From assembly GCF_036898095.1 (NCBI RefSeq), contig NC_090766.1, forward strand, positions 34,054,348-34,118,347: a stretch of DNA of 64,000 bases, written 5' to 3'. The notes beneath the pieces are model-generated. The model saw nothing but the letters and a program-made list of their open reading frames with translations. It made no database searches and was not told the origin of the DNA. The position numbers and the translations under genes are program-made. The DNA comes from Palaemon carinicauda. Its lineage: Eukaryota; Arthropoda; Malacostraca; Decapoda; Palaemonidae. Every line of letters begins with the position of its first letter. Position 1 is the stretch's first letter. Shown piece after piece: positions 1 through 9,771 of this stretch.

Positions 1-435
1 ATTTTGGCTATGGCATCCCCGTTGGGGAAAGGGGATCTTCAGTTTGATCAGATTCATGCTTTTATTTACAACCCAGGTCCTATTAACCTTTATTCCTTAT
101 TAAAATTAAGTAGGATATTTCTGGGGTCATCGCTTTGTTTCTCCACAGATAAAGCGGTGATCACTTCTAGGGAAGAAAATAAATCTTCCAGTTTGGGTTC
201 CATGGGGCTTCCAACCCATCAAGCAGTAAGTCTCCCTAATTAAAGGATAAGGTTTTTATGCTGCGTAGCAATGAATCACGAAATTTTAAAGTAATTTGTA
301 TTTTTCCTAGCCATGGAGTCTTTTAATCTCACTTTCCTCCACACCATCCCTCCCAATCCTGGGTTGAAAGGTTAAAAGTGAAGGCTCTTTGGCTGAGTAG
401 CCCTGCACCCTCACCAGCTGCATAACCACATGTTA
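1..435. repeat. Dispersed repeat relic flanking DIRS element A
   Basis: No gene is seen here. Positions about 160-240 resemble 38240-38310 in RpL23A intron 1: both contain AGGGAAGAAAAT followed about 50 bases later by a TCTCCCTA motif. The stretch at 285-310 (TTTGTATTTTTCCTAG) recurs inverted near 8895-8935 and, diverged, near 58630 and 58810. I infer an old repeat end, possibly from a DIRS-like family, into which element A inserted. The short ORF at 4-243 has no recognisable domain. Confidence 0.45.
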
Positions 436-439
436 TCCA

Positions 440-797
440 ACTTTTTGGGCTCAGGCCATGTCGTCCTGATGGAAGGTTCCTTTAGTAGCTTCCTAAGGGT
501 ATATATGACTCCAGTGGATATTCACAGAGAATTAAACTAAAGGTTTCCAGAATTTTAACTTCTGGCGCGAGTACCCTTAAGGTTGTCCTTTAGGATATCG
601 CATAATAACAGGGGACATATTTTTGACACGCCACATAGCGTTTACGCTTCGAGGGGGAAGTTGGTGGCAAGATATGGGAGGAGCCGTTAAAAAGTTCTCC
701 TCCTCCGTTACTGTTATGGGTACTCGGATGATGTCATAAGCGACGCCATCTTGGCTGACGTCATCACCGCCCGCGAACTCCATTCCTTTTGTAGTAG
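440..797 (+). repeat. Left inverted terminal repeat of DIRS element A
   Basis: This segment is the reverse complement of 8430-8830 with few mismatches, for example CTGGCGCGAGTACCCTTAAG at 562-581 against its inverse near 8683-8702. It holds one copy of the motif CCATCTTGGCTGACGTCA, including a perfect CRE palindrome TGACGTCA at 756-763, where the right repeat has extra tandem copies. In DIRS elements the left ITR normally carries the promoter; that role is inferred here. Confidence 0.9.
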
Positions 798-3134
798 CGT
801 GTTTGACCAGGTGTTTTTCCCAGTTGTTTCACTATTTACTGCAGCCATGTCGCAATCTTCAGCTTCTTCTGTCTCTGGAAAGTTGAGTGTTTAATTCTTA
901 TACTGTATAAATTAGCTCTGGCCGTAAAGTAACGCTTTTCTATCGAAAAATACTGTGTTTTGTGGCGGAGCTATTGCCTAACCGGAGGCGTCTCTGACGC
1001 TGTCGTTCGCATCGCATGCTTTATTTAGTTAGCCAGAACGACTGTCCCGGTTTCTTAACTAATTATCGGTATTAGTTATTCAGTCTTCATTGCTAGGAAT
1101 TAGTTATATTATGCCGATAGTATTCCTTAATTTCGGCGAGTGTAGGTAGCCAAATTTATGATGCTAGAGATGCTAGCCTAGGCGCTTTAGTTTACTTTCA
1201 TGCATGATATAATATGTTTTCCTGGTGTTATTTTATTAAGTGAAGATATTAGGCAATTATACATATAAGATTCAGTGATTGCACATGGGTTTTTCCTCCT
1301 TCTAGAGAGTTTACAAGGGGTTTTGATGATTTAGGTAGTCGATTCCCCTGCCCCTAACCTAACAGCTTAGGGGCTTTTGTATACTTTCGCACCTCCTCGG
1401 TTACCTTTACATATAAGGCAATCTCTTCCCCCCTCTGAGGTAGCCTAGGCTACATCCTAGCCCTCCTTTCCTTGAATTGTGTTTCTGGTAAGGTTAGGCT
1501 AGGATTTTCTTTCCCTTCCCAGAGCCATAATACATGAGCTTTGAGTTTGGGTCAGAACCCCAGAGTACCTGTTGTTTGCCCCCAGCTGCACCATTAGGTG
1601 AATGAACTCTCCTATTGGTCCCCGCTGGACGGCAAAAAGGGGGGGGGGGGGCGCGCAGACAACCCCCCACCCCCACCCCCACCCTCACCCTAGACCACAC
1701 CTGGAAGGGTTAAGAGACCCTTCCTCTCTATGGCCTAGCGACTTATCTTGCGCTTGCCTACCCTAGGCTAGGAGATATCCATTCCCTAGCCTAGGTTAGG
1801 CAGGCTTAAGGATTCTGTTTCTTTATAGTTTGGGACCGCCTATCAATACCGTCCCCTTACTGTACTAACCCACCCTAGGCTGAAGAATGAACTCTCCCTA
1901 TGCCTGGGGTGGTGCCAGTACTGAAACTGAGTCCCCTATTAGGGTGATGGGGAAGGCTTACACCCCCTTCATCCGTACACAGGACCATTTCCTCTCCCCC
2001 CCTCTATCCTTTGGTGGTGGCCTAGCCATCACACCCCTGTCCACCGTCCTACAACTCACCGAGTGCCGATGGGTTGTGGGGTCGGCCCGGTCCTTTCGCC
2101 TGCTGGGCCAAGCCGTTCAGCTTCCCTTGCATGATACTGCTATAGGATAGCATGGCGGCAGGTCCTTCTGCCGGCGGGAGACCTCCCTGCTGTCTTAGAG
2201 CGTTCTTTGGTCCTCCCTTGGATCGCCACCCGCAGCCCTAGCCAACCGACGGCTGAGCTACGGCAGGATGGAAGCCCGATCATATAATGCTCTTCCTTCC
2301 ATTTGAACCCTCCTTCTCGAGGAAGGCAAGGTTAGGGTTGTGAGCTGCCGCCCTCCCCTCCACTTCCTTCACTGCTTTCTCTCTCTCTCCAATCTAGTGC
2401 CGGCCCACTGTCGCACGACTCTACCGGCAACAGCCAACAGTGTAGCCTAGGTCTCCTCCCAGTCACATGGAAGGATGACAGGGTAGGTGTACCTTCAGCT
2501 GGTTGCCTGCCGGCCGCCGGCAGTCCGCTGGTGGCCGGCGTGCCTCCGGCAGCACGGCGGGCCGCCGATGCGCCAGTGAACCGTCCTCTTGCACTAACCC
2601 TTCCGGCAGCGCGCCGGCAGTGTCTGTTGTATGGCTGTATACAGTAGCCAGTACATCTGTGGTATAGTACATACCCTAGACAGAAAACTATGGTGTATAG
2701 TTATGCAATAGATAATTTTCTGGCATACTCTGTGCATCCATGTGTAGTCCCTTGCCAGGACCTACTCGAATTGGGGATTAATATTCCCCCCTTTTCTTTA
2801 TGCTGATTGATCATCGGCTCTCCCCTTTCACCACTACTAATCCCTCGGAGGAAGTGCTAATTACGCTACTCTATCCCTACGGGCTAGTTTTCTCCTTAGG
2901 GCCTACCTGGACGGAAGCCCTAGAATTGGTAGTGGAGAAGGGTCACGGCAATTGGCTGGGCGAGATTCACAAGTATGTGTCTTTCATGTTTCATTTCCAG
3001 CTTACCTATCCTAAGCTTACACTTGGAAAGGAATCTTATATTATAATTAAGATTACATTAAGATTAATCGAAGATTATTCTAAGTCTAACATTATAGACT
3101 CCCGCATACTCATGTACCCTTTCTTTCTTTACAG
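798..3134 (+). other. 5' non-coding region / leader intron of DIRS element A
   Basis: No recognisable protein domain is found in any frame. A possible first coding exon begins with ATG at 847 (MSQSSASSVSGKLS before a stop), but its donor is unclear. A poly-G run followed by CACCCCC repeats lies at about 1638-1688. The region ends in a pyrimidine tract and acceptor (TTCTTTCTTTACAG, ending 3134) directly before the Gag reading frame, so I read most of it as a spliced leader intron. The ORFs at 1887-2150 and 2800-3246 show no domain. Confidence 0.5.
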
Positions 3135-5057
3135 GAGGAGTACATCCGGTGTGAGAGCGCCTTCTGCAGCGTTCGGTGCCGTGATTTCTACGGCCACCTG
3201 GCGTGCCGAACCTACGCCAGCTGCTCCGTCACCCAGGGATCTCTGAGGTACTGGGACCTGCAGGTATGCACAACTTACAATGACCTGCTCAACGAGGCGT
3301 TCGAGACTCCCAAGTCTGCGGAGTCAAGGGACATCGCTCGAGAGGAACTGCGCAAGTGGGTGCGTGGTTTCCAAAAGAACGCCACGGGGCCTTACCTTCC
3401 CAGCGAGAAGATGAGAGCTATGCTCTTCCCTAAAGCATCTGCGGATGCTGTCATCCCCAAACCCGAGATCCCTTGCGACCAGCTGACGGTCAACCCAGAC
3501 GTTTCGGACGCACTTCAAGACATCCATCTTGACGATGACAGGATGTCGGAAGTGTCGGACACCACCGAGAGGACCCTGATGGCCGAGGGTCAAGACGAGG
3601 AACCTATGACGGCTCCTGACTCCGAAGAAGAGGGCGCCGCTGCGCCCTCCATAGCCTCCGTAGTCATCTCGGAACCAGTGCCCTCTACATCGTCCACTCC
3701 TATGCCTACAAGAACGGACGATCCCATGGACAACTTTCAGGCCATGATGGCGATCCTCGAGGAGAGGTTCCGCAAGAGGGATGAGGATTTTAAGAAGGAA
3801 ATCCTTAGCTGGATTAAGCAACGCGAGCCTCAGAGGAGGCTGAACGTCAAGGACCTTCCTACCTGCTCTGTGACCAACCCACGGTGGCATGCTGAGTACA
3901 TGCCCATCACAAGCGGTAGGATCGTAGTCAACGACAAGCTAGGCGCCGTCCCCCTTGAAGAGGTGGAATTCTGGCCTAGCTTTGAGGCATACCCAGACTG
4001 CTTCATCTGCCTCAAATCAGAACCCGTTTCGAAGGAAGAAACTGAGCCGAAGGAGGTCATCGTGTTTGATCATGCAAAGGCTCAACCCCTGCTAGCCGGT
4101 TGCTTGAAGGACAAGGGCTACACCAACTCTAAGGTGCCAGCCCTTAGCAAGAAACACCCGTCCTTTCTTGCTCCAAGCACCATGGTCTTCCCCTTCGCAG
4201 AGAACTCTCTCCTGGCAGTGCTTAAGGCGGTGGAGGAAGGGAAACCCTGCCCTACATTGGAGGAATGTAGGCCCCTCTCCCTCACCTTACCCCCCCCCAC
4301 AACAAGAACTGGAAGGACATCCAGGAGAAAGAGGCTGACATGACTGGACAACAGTTCAGTGAGAACCTCCCCAAGCTCTCTGAGTATCTCCTTCGTCGAG
4401 AGCAGGATAAGAATGAGAGGCTGGCCGCTTCTCTTTCCCTCCAAGTGATAATCGAGACAATGGCTGGGGAACATACGACCCCAGGCGTCTTCATGGTCTT
4501 AGCCAAGACCCACCTAGCGACCCTGACGAAGGACTTCTATAGCTTCGTCAGAGCACGGAGGGCCTGCAGAGAGTTCGTGTTTGCGTCAGCCACGGTCAAA
4601 CACGAACCAAGGAAGCTGATTTCCTCCAACATTTGGGGGAAAAGATCTCTTCCCCAATGATTTGGTTAAGGAGATTGTTGACAAGGCCGCCACGGAGAAC
4701 AGGAACCTTCTCCAAAAGTGGGGCATGTCATCAAAAAGTAAATCTTCTCCGGAAGAGGGCCCCCAACCGAAGAAGTCCAAGAGACCAAAGTCACAGCCTC
4801 ATCAGGCTAAACATCAGCTTCCTGCGACCGCTGCTCCCCAGTTGGTGGCACAGCCCCAACAAACTTTCCAACTGATACCCCAGCCGGTGGTGACTCAGTC
4901 ACCAGCCTTCACACCCGCCTATGAGAGGCAGTTGACTACCTTTCGTCCCAAAGGTAGAGGCACCAGTAGAGACTCCTCTAGACGTCCTTCCAGAGGGAGA
5001 GGAGGCAGGGGAGCAGGCGGTCGAGGAGGTAAGCCCTCCGGAAACCAGAAGCAATGA
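3135..5057 (+). pseudogene. gag: Gag-like protein of DIRS element A (frameshifted)
   Basis: The reading frame opens at a splice acceptor (3134/3135), not at an ATG. It starts with a Cys-rich stretch (CESAFCSVRC...CRTYASC) that may bind zinc. A long acidic/Pro-Ser middle follows, and the frame ends in an RGG-type tail (SRGRGGRGAGGRGG, about 4990-5040), a likely nucleic-acid binding segment. The frame shifts at a poly-C tract near 4289-4298 and again near 4636-4645, so three frames must be read in turn (3135-4300, 4300-4640, 4640-5057). DIRS Gag proteins are poorly conserved; the call rests on position upstream of RT, the Cys-rich N-terminus and the basic C-terminus. The protein would package element RNA. 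The insertions make it non-functional as written. Confidence 0.75.
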
Positions 5058-5063
5058 GATGCT

Positions 5064-6478
5064 TCCAGAAGGAGAAAGACTCCGCCTCTTCCAGGATTGT
5101 TGGACCTTCGATCCCTGGGCTCACAGCATCATCAAGAACGGACTAGGCTGGAGCTGGAGAACACCACCACCAGTTTTCCACTGATTCTTCCAACACTCCA
5201 CCCCCGTTCTGGAAGAATGCGTCCAAGAACTCTTGAACAAAAAGGTGATCAAGAGGGCAAAGTCCATCAGGTTCCAAGGAAGACTATTCTGTGTTCCCAA
5301 GAAGGACTCCGACAAACTCAGAGTCATTCTGGACTTGTCCCCTCTCAACAAGTTCATCGTGATCGACAAGTTCATAATGCTGACCCTTCAGCACATATTA
5401 GCCCTACTGCCTCAAAAGGCATATACAGTCTCGATAGACATGGCGGACGCCTACTGGCACATTCCAATGAATCACCAGACCTCCTCCTACCTAGGATTCA
5501 GGCTTCAAAGAAGACAGTACATCTTCAGTGCCATGCCCTTTGGGCTAAACATAGCCCCAAGGATCTTCAGGAAGCTCGCAGAGACAATCGTTCAACAACT
5601 ACGCCTACAAGGCATCAAGGTGATGGTTTACCTGGACGATTGGCTGGTGTGGGCAGCATCAGAAGAGGAACGGCTGCAAGCTTCCATGAAGGTGATCCAA
5701 TTCTTAGAACATCTGGGCTTCAAGATAAACACCAAAAAGTCTCGACTTTCTCCAGCTCAGAAGTTCCAATGGCTAGTCATCCATTGGGACCTCCAGTCAC
5801 ACCGTCTTTCCATTCCGCTAAAGAAGAGAAAGGAAATAGCGAGGTCTGTCAAGGGACTTCTCAAATCCAAACGGATTTCAAAACGACAACAGGAACGGGT
5901 GCTCGGCTCCCTCCAGTTCGCTTCAGTGACAGACCCAGTGCTAAGAGCACACCTAAAAGATACATCAGGAGTCTGGAGAAGATACGCATCAAACGCTCGA
6001 AGAGATCTCAAGAGACCTCTGCCGACGCGGCTCCGATCACTCCTCAAGCCATGGTCGGAGGCCAAGAAGCTCGAGAGGTCGGTACCTCTACAACTACCTC
6101 CACCCTCGGTCGTCATCCATACGGACGCATTGCTAGAAGGATGGGGGGGTCACTCCCATCAATGCCAAGTTCAAGGAACATGGTTTCCCCTATTCAAGAC
6201 GTTTCACATCAACATCTTAGAGGCCATGGCAGTCTTTCTCACCCTGAAGAGGCTGTCCCCACGTCCCTCAGTCCACATCCGACTGACCTTGGACAGCGAC
6301 GTAGTGGTCAGATGTCTCAATCGTCAGGGCTCAAGATCGCCCCAACTCAACCAAGTGTTGTTGCCCATCTTCCACCTGGCGGAGAAGAAAAGATGGCACC
6401 TCTCAGCAGTTCACCTCCAAGGATTCCGCAACGTGACGGCGGATGCTCTATCCTCTATCCAGGACAGCCCTGATAGGG
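5064..6478 (+). pseudogene. pol: Reverse transcriptase - RNase H of DIRS element A
   Basis: The RT fingers and palm are clear: a LRVILDLSPLN block, VSIDMADAYWHIPM with the first catalytic Asp, FSAMPFGLNIAPRIF, and the active-site YLDD box in VMVYLDDWLVW near 5628-5660. RNase H follows with IHTDALLEGWGG, an ILEAMAVFLTL helix Glu, TLDSDVVVRCLN and a GFRNVTADALS aspartate. This is the Ty3-like RT/RH type used by DIRS elements to copy genomic RNA. The N-terminal part (from about 5064, starting GERLRLFQDCW) has an in-frame TGA at 5182-5184, and the frame is lost around 6470-6480 just after RNase H. ORFs in other frames across this span are shadows. Confidence 0.9.
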
Positions 6479-6904
6479 TCAAAATGGTCCCTAGACGCCG
6501 ACTCATTCTCCTTCATCTCCCAAAAAGTCCCGGAACTGCAGATCGACCTCTTCGCAATGAGCGACAACAAGAAACTTCCTCGCTACATGGCCCCATACGA
6601 GGACCCTCAAGCGGAAGCAGTGGACGCCATGTCCCTGGATTGGAACAGATGGACCAAGATTTACCTGTTCCCTCCACCCAACCTTCTGCTAAAAGTCCTC
6701 ACCAAGCTGAGATCCTTCCAAGGAATAGCGGCCCTAGTGGCTCCCAAGTGGCCCCGGAGCAACTGGGTCCCATTGATCCTGGAGTTAAAACCCAAGCTAG
6801 TTCTCCTGCCGGACCCAGTTCTGTCCCAACAAGTTCAGAAGTCGACTGTCTTCGCTTCATCGCAGAAAACCCGAGACCTTCATCTCATGATTTTCTCTCT
6901 CTAG
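6479..6904 (+). pseudogene. Dam-like adenine methyltransferase domain of DIRS element A
   Basis: After the post-RNase H frameshift, the +1 frame reads QIDLFAMSDNKKLPRYM, then a YLFPPPNLLLKVL block and LVAPKWPRSNW. DLFA...N...Y, a (F/N)PP motif and a VAP.WP..W block are the signature of the domain that follows RNase H in DIRS1-group elements, which is related to phage-type DNA N6-adenine methyltransferases. Whether it still methylates DNA in any DIRS element is not established. The domain is normally fused to RT-RNase H, so the frame break is a defect of this copy. The recombinase frame starts within its 3' end. Confidence 0.75.
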
Positions 6905-7647
6905 CCGTCAAGAAGAGTTATGGGATCTCGAAGGAAAGCTTAGACTTCTTAGAGGAATATAAAACAAAATCTACCAGAAGGCAATATGAGTCATCTTGGA
7001 AGAAATCCTAAGGAAATATCAATGGATTTTTGTTTGTCCTTCTTCATTCACCTTCATGGACAAGGCTTAGCAGCCAACACGATTTCCACTTGCAAATCGG
7101 CCCTGACAAGACCCTTACTATACGCCTTCCAAATAGACCTGTCTAGCGAAATCTTCAACAAGCTGCCGAAGGCATGCGCTAGACTCAGACCTGCAGCCCC
7201 TCCGAGACCCATCTCCTGGTCTCTTGACAAGGTGCTACATTTTGCCTCAGGTTTGGACAATGAGACTTACCATCTGAAAGATTTGACTCAGAAAGTGATG
7301 TTCTTGTTTGCTCTAGCCTCGGGGGCTAGAGTCAGTGAAATTGTGGCATTATCAAGGGAAGCAGGCCAGATCCAGTTCGCAGAAACAGGCGAACTCACCC
7401 TCTTTCCTGACACAACGTTTCTCGCCAAGAACGAGCTACCCACTAAGAGATGGGGTCCCTGGAGAATCTGCCTCTGAAGGAAGATATCTCCCTGTGTTCA
7501 GTGGAGAGTCTAAAGGTCTATCTTCGAAGAACTTCAGACTTCGGTGGAGGACAGCTCTTTAAAGGAGAAACATCGGGTTCTGACTTGTCACTTAAACAAC
7601 TAAGGGCGAAGATCACCTACTTGTTTTCAAACATGAAGTGTATCTGA
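6840..7647 (+). pseudogene. Tyrosine recombinase of DIRS element A, C-terminally truncated
   Basis: The N-terminal SAM-like core-binding part is visible (FLEEYKTKSTRRQYESSWKK, then GLAANTISTCKSAL). The catalytic domain begins with LFALASGARVSEIVALS, whose Arg is the first catalytic residue. The frame jumps at about 7000 and again near 7450, then ends at 7647. The expected H-x-x-R motif and nucleophilic Tyr, both present in element B, are not found in the 600 bases downstream. The protein would join the circular cDNA to the target, but this copy lacks the residues for strand cleavage. Confidence 0.85.
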
Positions 7648-8256
7648 GACATTACAATTCCTACGGAATTGACATGTTTGATGGCAAGTTTTCCTTTTCA
7701 GATACCACAACCATTTCTACTAATGTCCCAAGTCTATGTAACTGATTTACACTCTAATTACAAATTTACATTTATTTTTTATGTATGCTAATTCTCATTT
7801 ATTGCTAGTAAATGAATCTACTGTTTTCGTGCGTCTTAGTTCGCCCTAACATTGTAATAAAAAACTGTTTGAGAGTTTTACTATCCCTCTATTCTGTATA
7901 AGATAATTGAACAATAGAATTCTATCGTTCTTCCGCTTAAACAAACTCATCTAGCCCGAGGTAATTTGTTCCAACACGTCATACTTACCTTACCTATTAC
8001 CTTGCTCTGGGACCGGCAGGTACTTCTTGATGCTGGGTGAGTTCCATTTATCATGCAACTTCGAGACTTTCCACAAGTCTAATAGGACTCATCCCTGCTG
8101 GGGGGCTGGAAGCGGTAACATAGTACATGCTTAACTGAAGTGACATATACCGGTAATGTCACAGGTCTCTCGGGTCATTAGACCAAAGGAATATTGTCTA
8201 GAAGTCGAAGGCACTACCGAGGGGAAAAATCCATGATACATTATTGCTCTGGTACA
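7648..8256 (+). other. 3' non-coding region of DIRS element A
   Basis: No ORF or domain is seen. The segment is AT-rich up to about 7900, then of mixed composition. It occupies the place where the missing C-terminal recombinase and the 3' UTR should be. An AATAAA-like AATAAAAAACTG lies near 7856. Confidence 0.5.
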
Positions 8257-8348
8257 CTTCCATCAGGACGACATGGCCTGAGCCCAAAAAACGGATTTTG
8301 AGCGAAGCGAAAAATCAATTTTTGGGTGAGATAGCCATGTCGTCCTGA
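8257..8348 (+). repeat. Internal complementary region (ICR) of DIRS element A
   Basis: The first half (8257-8286, CCATCAGGACGACATGGCCT onward) is the reverse complement of the outer left end at 446-475. The second half (8285-8345, ending ATGTCGTCCTGATGG) is the reverse complement of the outer right end at 8793-8857. Such a bipartite region, complementary to both element ends, is the defining DIRS feature and in models acts as a splint for circularising the cDNA. Confidence 0.88.
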
Positions 8349-8429
8349 TGGACCCGCCCTTTATTCTCTATTAGGCCTTTGCAGGCCCCCTCCCGATCTT
8401 ACTATATCATGGGGGCAGGTCTTAACACT

Positions 8430-8865
8430 AAAAGGAATGGAGTTCGCGGGCGGTGATGACGTCAGCCAAGATGGCGTTGCTTATGACGTCAGCCAAGATG
8501 GCGTTGCTTATGACGTCATCCGAGTACCCATAACAGTAACGGAGGAGGAGAACTTTGTAACGGCTCCTCCCATATCTTTCCACCAACTTCCCCCTCGAAG
8601 CGTAAACGCTATGTGGGGTGCAGATAGCTATGTGGCGTGTCAAGAATACGTCCCCTGTTATTATGCGATATCCTAAAGGACAACCTTAAGGGTACTCGCG
8701 CCAGAAGTTAGAATTCTGGAAACCTTTAGTTTAATTCTCTGGGAATATCCACTGTAGTCATATATACCCTTTGGAAGCTACTAAAGGAACCTTCCATCAG
8801 GACGACATGGCTATCTCACCCAAAAATAGATTTTTCGCTTCACTCAAAATCTGTTTTAACGACTG
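8430..8865 (-). repeat. Right inverted terminal repeat of DIRS element A with 27-bp tandem duplication
   Basis: This segment is inverted relative to 440-797. It differs by a 27-bp tandem duplication (8458-8484 and 8485-8511), which creates three TGACGTCA palindromes (8457-8464, 8484-8491, 8511-8518) interleaved with two CCAAGATGGCG motifs. It also has a roughly 19-bp extra segment near 8612-8632 (GTGGGGTGCAGATAGCTAT). Confidence 0.88.
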
Positions 8866-9044
8866 ACTCCAGCTCACTCTGAATCGATCAGGTTTGTAAG
8901 GCTAGGAAAAATACAAATTTCTATCAAAATTTGTGACATTTTTGTTCTTTCACTGGAAAAGATAGGAAAGATGGCGCGTGGTTTGAAGCAGTATATCTTC
9001 ACGTTTCGGTGGTAATCTTGAGCTTTATCACTGTTCATATTGCA
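8866..9044. other. Spacer between DIRS elements A and B
   Basis: No gene. It contains CTAGGAAAAATACAAATTT near 8902, the inverse of the motif at 285-310, so it belongs to the same relic repeat that flanks element A on the left. Confidence 0.4.
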
Positions 9045-9225
9045 TAATTTTATGAATAGAACTTACCTGGCAGTTATATATACATAGCTAATAATCTCTA
9101 TTTCGGCAGAATTTTTCTAAACGTGGCAACCGCCTTGTGGTGGTTGGGTGGTAACACCCGTTAAAGGGTGGTAGGAGGAATCATTCCCGTTTTCTGTTCT
9201 TCAGTTCATCTCTGCCGGCCGGATC
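9045..9225 (+). repeat. Left inverted terminal repeat of DIRS element B
   Basis: The segment matches the reverse complement of 19375-19560 almost base for base, including ACGTGGCAACCGCCTTGTGG at 9120-9139 and AGGAGGAATCATTCCCGTTT near 9173. The right copy reads GGGTCTTACCACC where the left reads GGTGGTAACACCCG. Confidence 0.9.
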
Positions 9226-9368
9226 GACAACACGTTGGTCCGTCACTAAGAGTTTTTCTTCGCTTTCCCTGCTCGGTGTACCAGTCTGCTTTTTTGGTGA
9301 AGTACTCTGATTTGGGGTTTTGGCGATCGTGTTTTTTGTTTTCTCTTAGCTTTTTTGCTGTTTTCATT

Positions 9369-9525
9369 ATGAGTGAAAAGAGTTATTACCGTGTCTGTGC
9401 GAATGAGGAATGTAAGGTGAGACTACCGAAAATGGCGGTAGACCCTCACACCGTGTGTTCGAATTGTAGGGGTTTTGTTTGTGCCCTTGATAATAGGTGC
9501 GGAGAATGTAAAGTTTTGGATGAGA
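9369..9525 (+). pseudogene. gag: N-terminal Gag exon of DIRS element B, cut by LINE insertion
   Basis: The ATG at 9369 begins a Cys-rich domain (CX4C at VCANEEC, CX2C at VCSNC, then C...CGEC) that could bind zinc, comparable in position to the Cys-rich start of Gag in element A. The frame reads into the ATT-repeat tail of the inserted LINE at 9526 and ends in LINE sequence at 9590. The rest of this Gag resumes after the LINE near 13405. The LINE therefore destroyed the gene; before insertion it would have been one ORF of about 870 codons. Confidence 0.75.
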
Positions 9526-9771
9526 AAGATTATTATTATTATTATTACTATCCAAGCTACAACCCTAATTGGAAAAGCAAGATGCTATAAGCCCAGGGGC
9601 TCCAATAGGGAAAAATAGCCCAGTGATGAAAGGAAATAAGGAAATAAATAACTGAAGAGAACAAATTAACAGTAAATCATTCTAAAAAAAGTAACGTCAT
9701 AACAGATATGTCATATATAAACTATTAACAACGTCAAAAACAAATATGTCATATATAAACTATAAAAAGAC

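Larger units (their letters stand above)
436..8865 (+). mobile_element. DIRS-like tyrosine-recombinase retrotransposon (element A), defective
   Basis: This is a complete-length but mutated DIRS-order retrotransposon. Order along the plus strand: left inverted terminal repeat, long 5' non-coding region, Gag, RT with RNase H, a Dam-like methyltransferase domain, a truncated tyrosine recombinase, an internal complementary region, and the right inverted terminal repeat. DIRS elements lack LTRs and an integrase of the DDE type; they are thought to integrate as circles using the recombinase. The ITRs match over about 350 bp in inverted orientation. Coding frames carry several frameshifts and a nonsense codon, and the recombinase lacks its C-terminal catalytic residues, so the copy cannot be autonomous. 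Outer boundaries are set by where the ICR halves stop matching the flanks, so they may be off by a few bases. Confidence 0.88.

Noticed and set aside
2800..3246. 148-codon ORF before the DIRS A gag
   Set aside because: It runs through the splice acceptor at 3134 into a frame different from gag and shows no domain.
9168..9368. Longer N-terminus for DIRS B Gag from the first ATG at 9168
   Set aside because: This part lies in the terminal repeat and leader; the Cys-rich domain begins right after the ATG at 9369.
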